A stretch of DNA of 12,988 nt from JBBRLA01 sp038231615 (GTDB lineage Bacteria > Myxococcota_A > Polyangia > Palsa-1104 > JAEUJZ01): positions 1 to 12,988 of the forward strand of contig JBBRLA010000189.1 in assembly GCA_038231615.1 (NCBI GenBank). Direction: 5' to 3'. Below, piece by piece: positions 11,489-12,988 of the stretch. Numbering within the stretch: the first letter of the stretch is position 1; each line of letters opens with the position of its first letter. A model generated the notes under the pieces. It searched no databases and was not told where the DNA came from. It saw nothing but the letters and a program-made list of their open reading frames with translations. The translations under genes and the position numbers were made by a program.

Positions 11489-12988
11489 TCATCCCGGCGC
11501 CGGTTCCAGCACCAGCACCAGCGAGGTCTCGTTCCCCGCCGGGGTGGCCTGGCTGCGCGCTTTCACCTGACCGCCGAAGCGTCGCAAGAGATCGCTCTCC
11601 GCGAACGCTTGCAGCTCCGCCCGCGGCAGGAGCGGCCCGTCATCGCCGATCGCCACTTCGATCCTGCCTGGCTTGCTGCCTGGCTGGCCATCCGCAAGCC
11701 GCCGCGTCCGCGCCCGCAGCGTCACCAGCGGACTTTCCCGATGCACGTCCCGCAGCCGCGGCGTGATGCGCGCCAGGAAGCTCGACAAAAGCTGCGCCAG
11801 ATCGCTGCGCGCCGTGGCCACCCGCAGGTTTTCGCCATATTCCCGGGCGATGCTGACCCCATAGCGCGGCAGGTCCGCGAAAAGTTGCAGCACCTCGTCC
11901 AGCACCTGGTTCGGGTCCAGCGGCCCGGCGCGATCGTCGCCGGTGCGCACGTAGACCCGCGTGGCACGCACGATCTCCTTGGCCCGCTGCGCCCCGCGCA
12001 AAAGCACGTCCACCATCTGCTGCAGCTCCCCCAGCGTCGCCGCCACCTTTTGTCTGGGCAGCGGGCGCTGCGCGCTCAGCCGGCCCAGTTCATCCAGCTC
12101 GTCGGACATCGGGTCCGGGAGGGTCGACATGGCGTTCACCGGGTTGTTGATTTCGCTGGTCACCCCGGCGGCGATGCGCCCCATCGTCGCCAGTTTCTCG
12201 GTGCGCAGAAGCTCATCCCGGGTCAGCCGCAGCTTGCTCAACGCCTCGCTGACCTCCGCGTTGCGCCGCGACAGCTCGGCGGTACGCCGCGCCACCTCGG
12301 CCTCCAGGCGCAGGTTCAACTGCGTGCTGGAACGCAGCTTCTCCGAGAGCGCCCGGCGCATCTCTTCGAAGGCGAAAGTCAGGCGGCCCACCTCGTCGGT
12401 CTCCACCGCGGTCTGCACCACCGGCAGATTCAGCTCACCCTCGGCCATCGCCGCCGCCCGCCGCTCCAGGTAGCGCACCGGCCGCGCCAGGTCCACCGCG
12501 GCGATCACCACCACGCCCCCCGAGACGAACACCAGCACCACGAAGAAGAACACCAGCGCCAGGAGCTGCCCGCGCAGGGGCGACTCGTCGGTCCCCGAGA
12601 AGCCCGGATGCAGGTAGTCGGGGTAAAGCACCGCCAGCGTGCCCAGCGTCCTGCCAGAATCGGGACCTTGGGTGCTCAGGCGCTCGTATTCGCCGGTCAG
12701 GCGCAGCCCCGGGATGTCGAGCTGCCCCGACAGGCGCTGCCGCAGGAGCGACAACGAGTACGCAGGCAGCGACGGAGGCACCATGCTCGCCGGGTGGTCC
12801 AGCATCTCCGCGGCGGCGGCGCCATCGGGAAGATAGTAGATCAGGCACTCCTTGCCGATGCCCGCCTGCCGCGTCAGGCGCCGCAGCCGCTCGGTCACCT
12901 CGGGCGGCCCGACGCCGGGCGCGCTCAGCTCCCGCTCCAGATCGTGAAGCAAGGTGTCCAGACGATCGCGCGCCAGGCGCTGGATCTG
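11489..12988 (-). CDS. Degenerate membrane histidine kinase (pseudo-HK), N-terminus outside window
   Basis: A partial gene; the frame is open to the window edge, so the true start is beyond it (a TTG at 12952 is only an internal codon). The order is a sensor segment, a strong transmembrane helix (LLALVFFFVVLVFVSGGVVV, about 12500-12570), a HAMP domain (LARPVRYLERRAAAMAEGEL through VGRLTFAFEEMRRAL), a coiled coil (LRLEAEVARRTAELSRRNAEV), a HisKA-like helix, and a C-terminal HATPase-like part. The HisKA motif reads GRIAAGVTSEINNPVN, where active kinases have AHEINNP, so the phospho-accepting His is Ser (codon 12157-12155). In the ATPase part the N-box Asn is missing (LLSSFLARI), the G1 box is DDGPL instead of DxGxG, and the ATP lid and G2 box are deleted. 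It should neither autophosphorylate nor bind ATP normally. A signalling-adaptor role is inferred. No response regulator is in view. Confidence 0.85.
   Translation of the reverse strand, partial: QIQRLARDRLDTLLHDLERELSAPGVGPPEVTERLRRLTRQAGIGKECLIYYLPDGAAAAEMLDHPASMVPPSLPAYSLSLLRQRLSGQLDIPGLRLTGEYERLSTQGPDSGRTLGTLAVLYPDYLHPGFSGTDESPLRGQLLALVFFFVVLVFVSGGVVVIAAVDLARPVRYLERRAAAMAEGELNLPVVQTAVETDEVGRLTFAFEEMRRALSEKLRSSTQLNLRLEAEVARRTAELSRRNAEVSEALSKLRLTRDELLRTEKLATMGRIAAGVTSEINNPVNAMSTLPDPMSDELDELGRLSAQRPLPRQKVAATLGELQQMVDVLLRGAQRAKEIVRATRVYVRTGDDRAGPLDPNQVLDEVLQLFADLPRYGVSIAREYGENLRVATARSDLAQLLSSFLARITPRLRDVHRESPLVTLRARTRRLADGQPGSKPGRIEVAIGDDGPLLPRAELQAFAESDLLRRFGGQVKARSQATPAGNETSLVLVLEPAPG

Noticed and set aside
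9744..11492. A long N-terminal extension of the AAA_28 gene frame
   Set aside because: The extension is antisense to the TIG lipoprotein gene. The P-loop at residue 7 from the ATG at 9743 is the normal family start.

Overview
This is a GC-rich window (roughly two thirds G+C by eye) from a Gram-negative bacterium. Its gene content most resembles Myxococcota or another deltaproteobacterial-type lineage. That placement is an inference from three things: a Hanks-type kinase-like protein with a long disordered linker and a C-terminal membrane anchor, an IPT/TIG lipoprotein, and a large membrane metallopeptidase carrying TPR repeats. No rRNA, tRNA or CRISPR array was found.

Left edge (1-890): the C-terminal piece of a DUF2254 membrane protein, cut off from its membrane domain, lies next to an orphan XRE-family regulator on the minus strand. 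The regulator's DNA is AT-richer than its surroundings. Its upstream region holds a perfect inverted repeat over the GTG start, three spaced GTTG direct repeats, and a tiny ORF whose perfect Shine-Dalgarno and ATG sit in the loop of an 8-bp GC hairpin. This stretch looks like a small acquired or rearranged patch.

887-2930: two tandem, ATGA-overlapping minus-strand genes encode secreted proteins that are diverged paralogues of unknown function. Opposite them is a divergent small gene for a conserved-looking 109-aa hypothetical protein, preceded by a short GTGC microsatellite.

2931-8877 (plus strand): a membrane-anchored Ser/Thr pseudokinase that has lost every hallmark catalytic residue; purF (first step of de novo purine synthesis, Fe-S cluster type); thiS (sulfur carrier for thiamine thiazole synthesis), two bases after purF; and a seven-helix membrane protein fused to an HELAH metallopeptidase domain and a TPR tail.

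8878-12988: a one-helix small membrane protein is driven by a perfect extended -10 that overlaps the preceding stop codon. It converges with an AAA_28-type P-loop ATPase/kinase gene. That gene diverges from an IPT/TIG beta-propeller lipoprotein gene, and the two appear to have back-to-back leaderless promoters. Last is a membrane histidine-kinase-like protein, cut by the window end, in which the phospho-accepting His is Ser and the ATP-binding boxes are lost.

The most notable theme is two different classes of signalling kinase, Hanks-type and histidine kinase, both catalytically degenerate in 13 kb. Each keeps its membrane anchor and regulatory architecture, which suggests scaffolding or allosteric sensing rather than phosphotransfer. 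purF and thiS are ordinary metabolism. Most other genes cannot be given a specific function.
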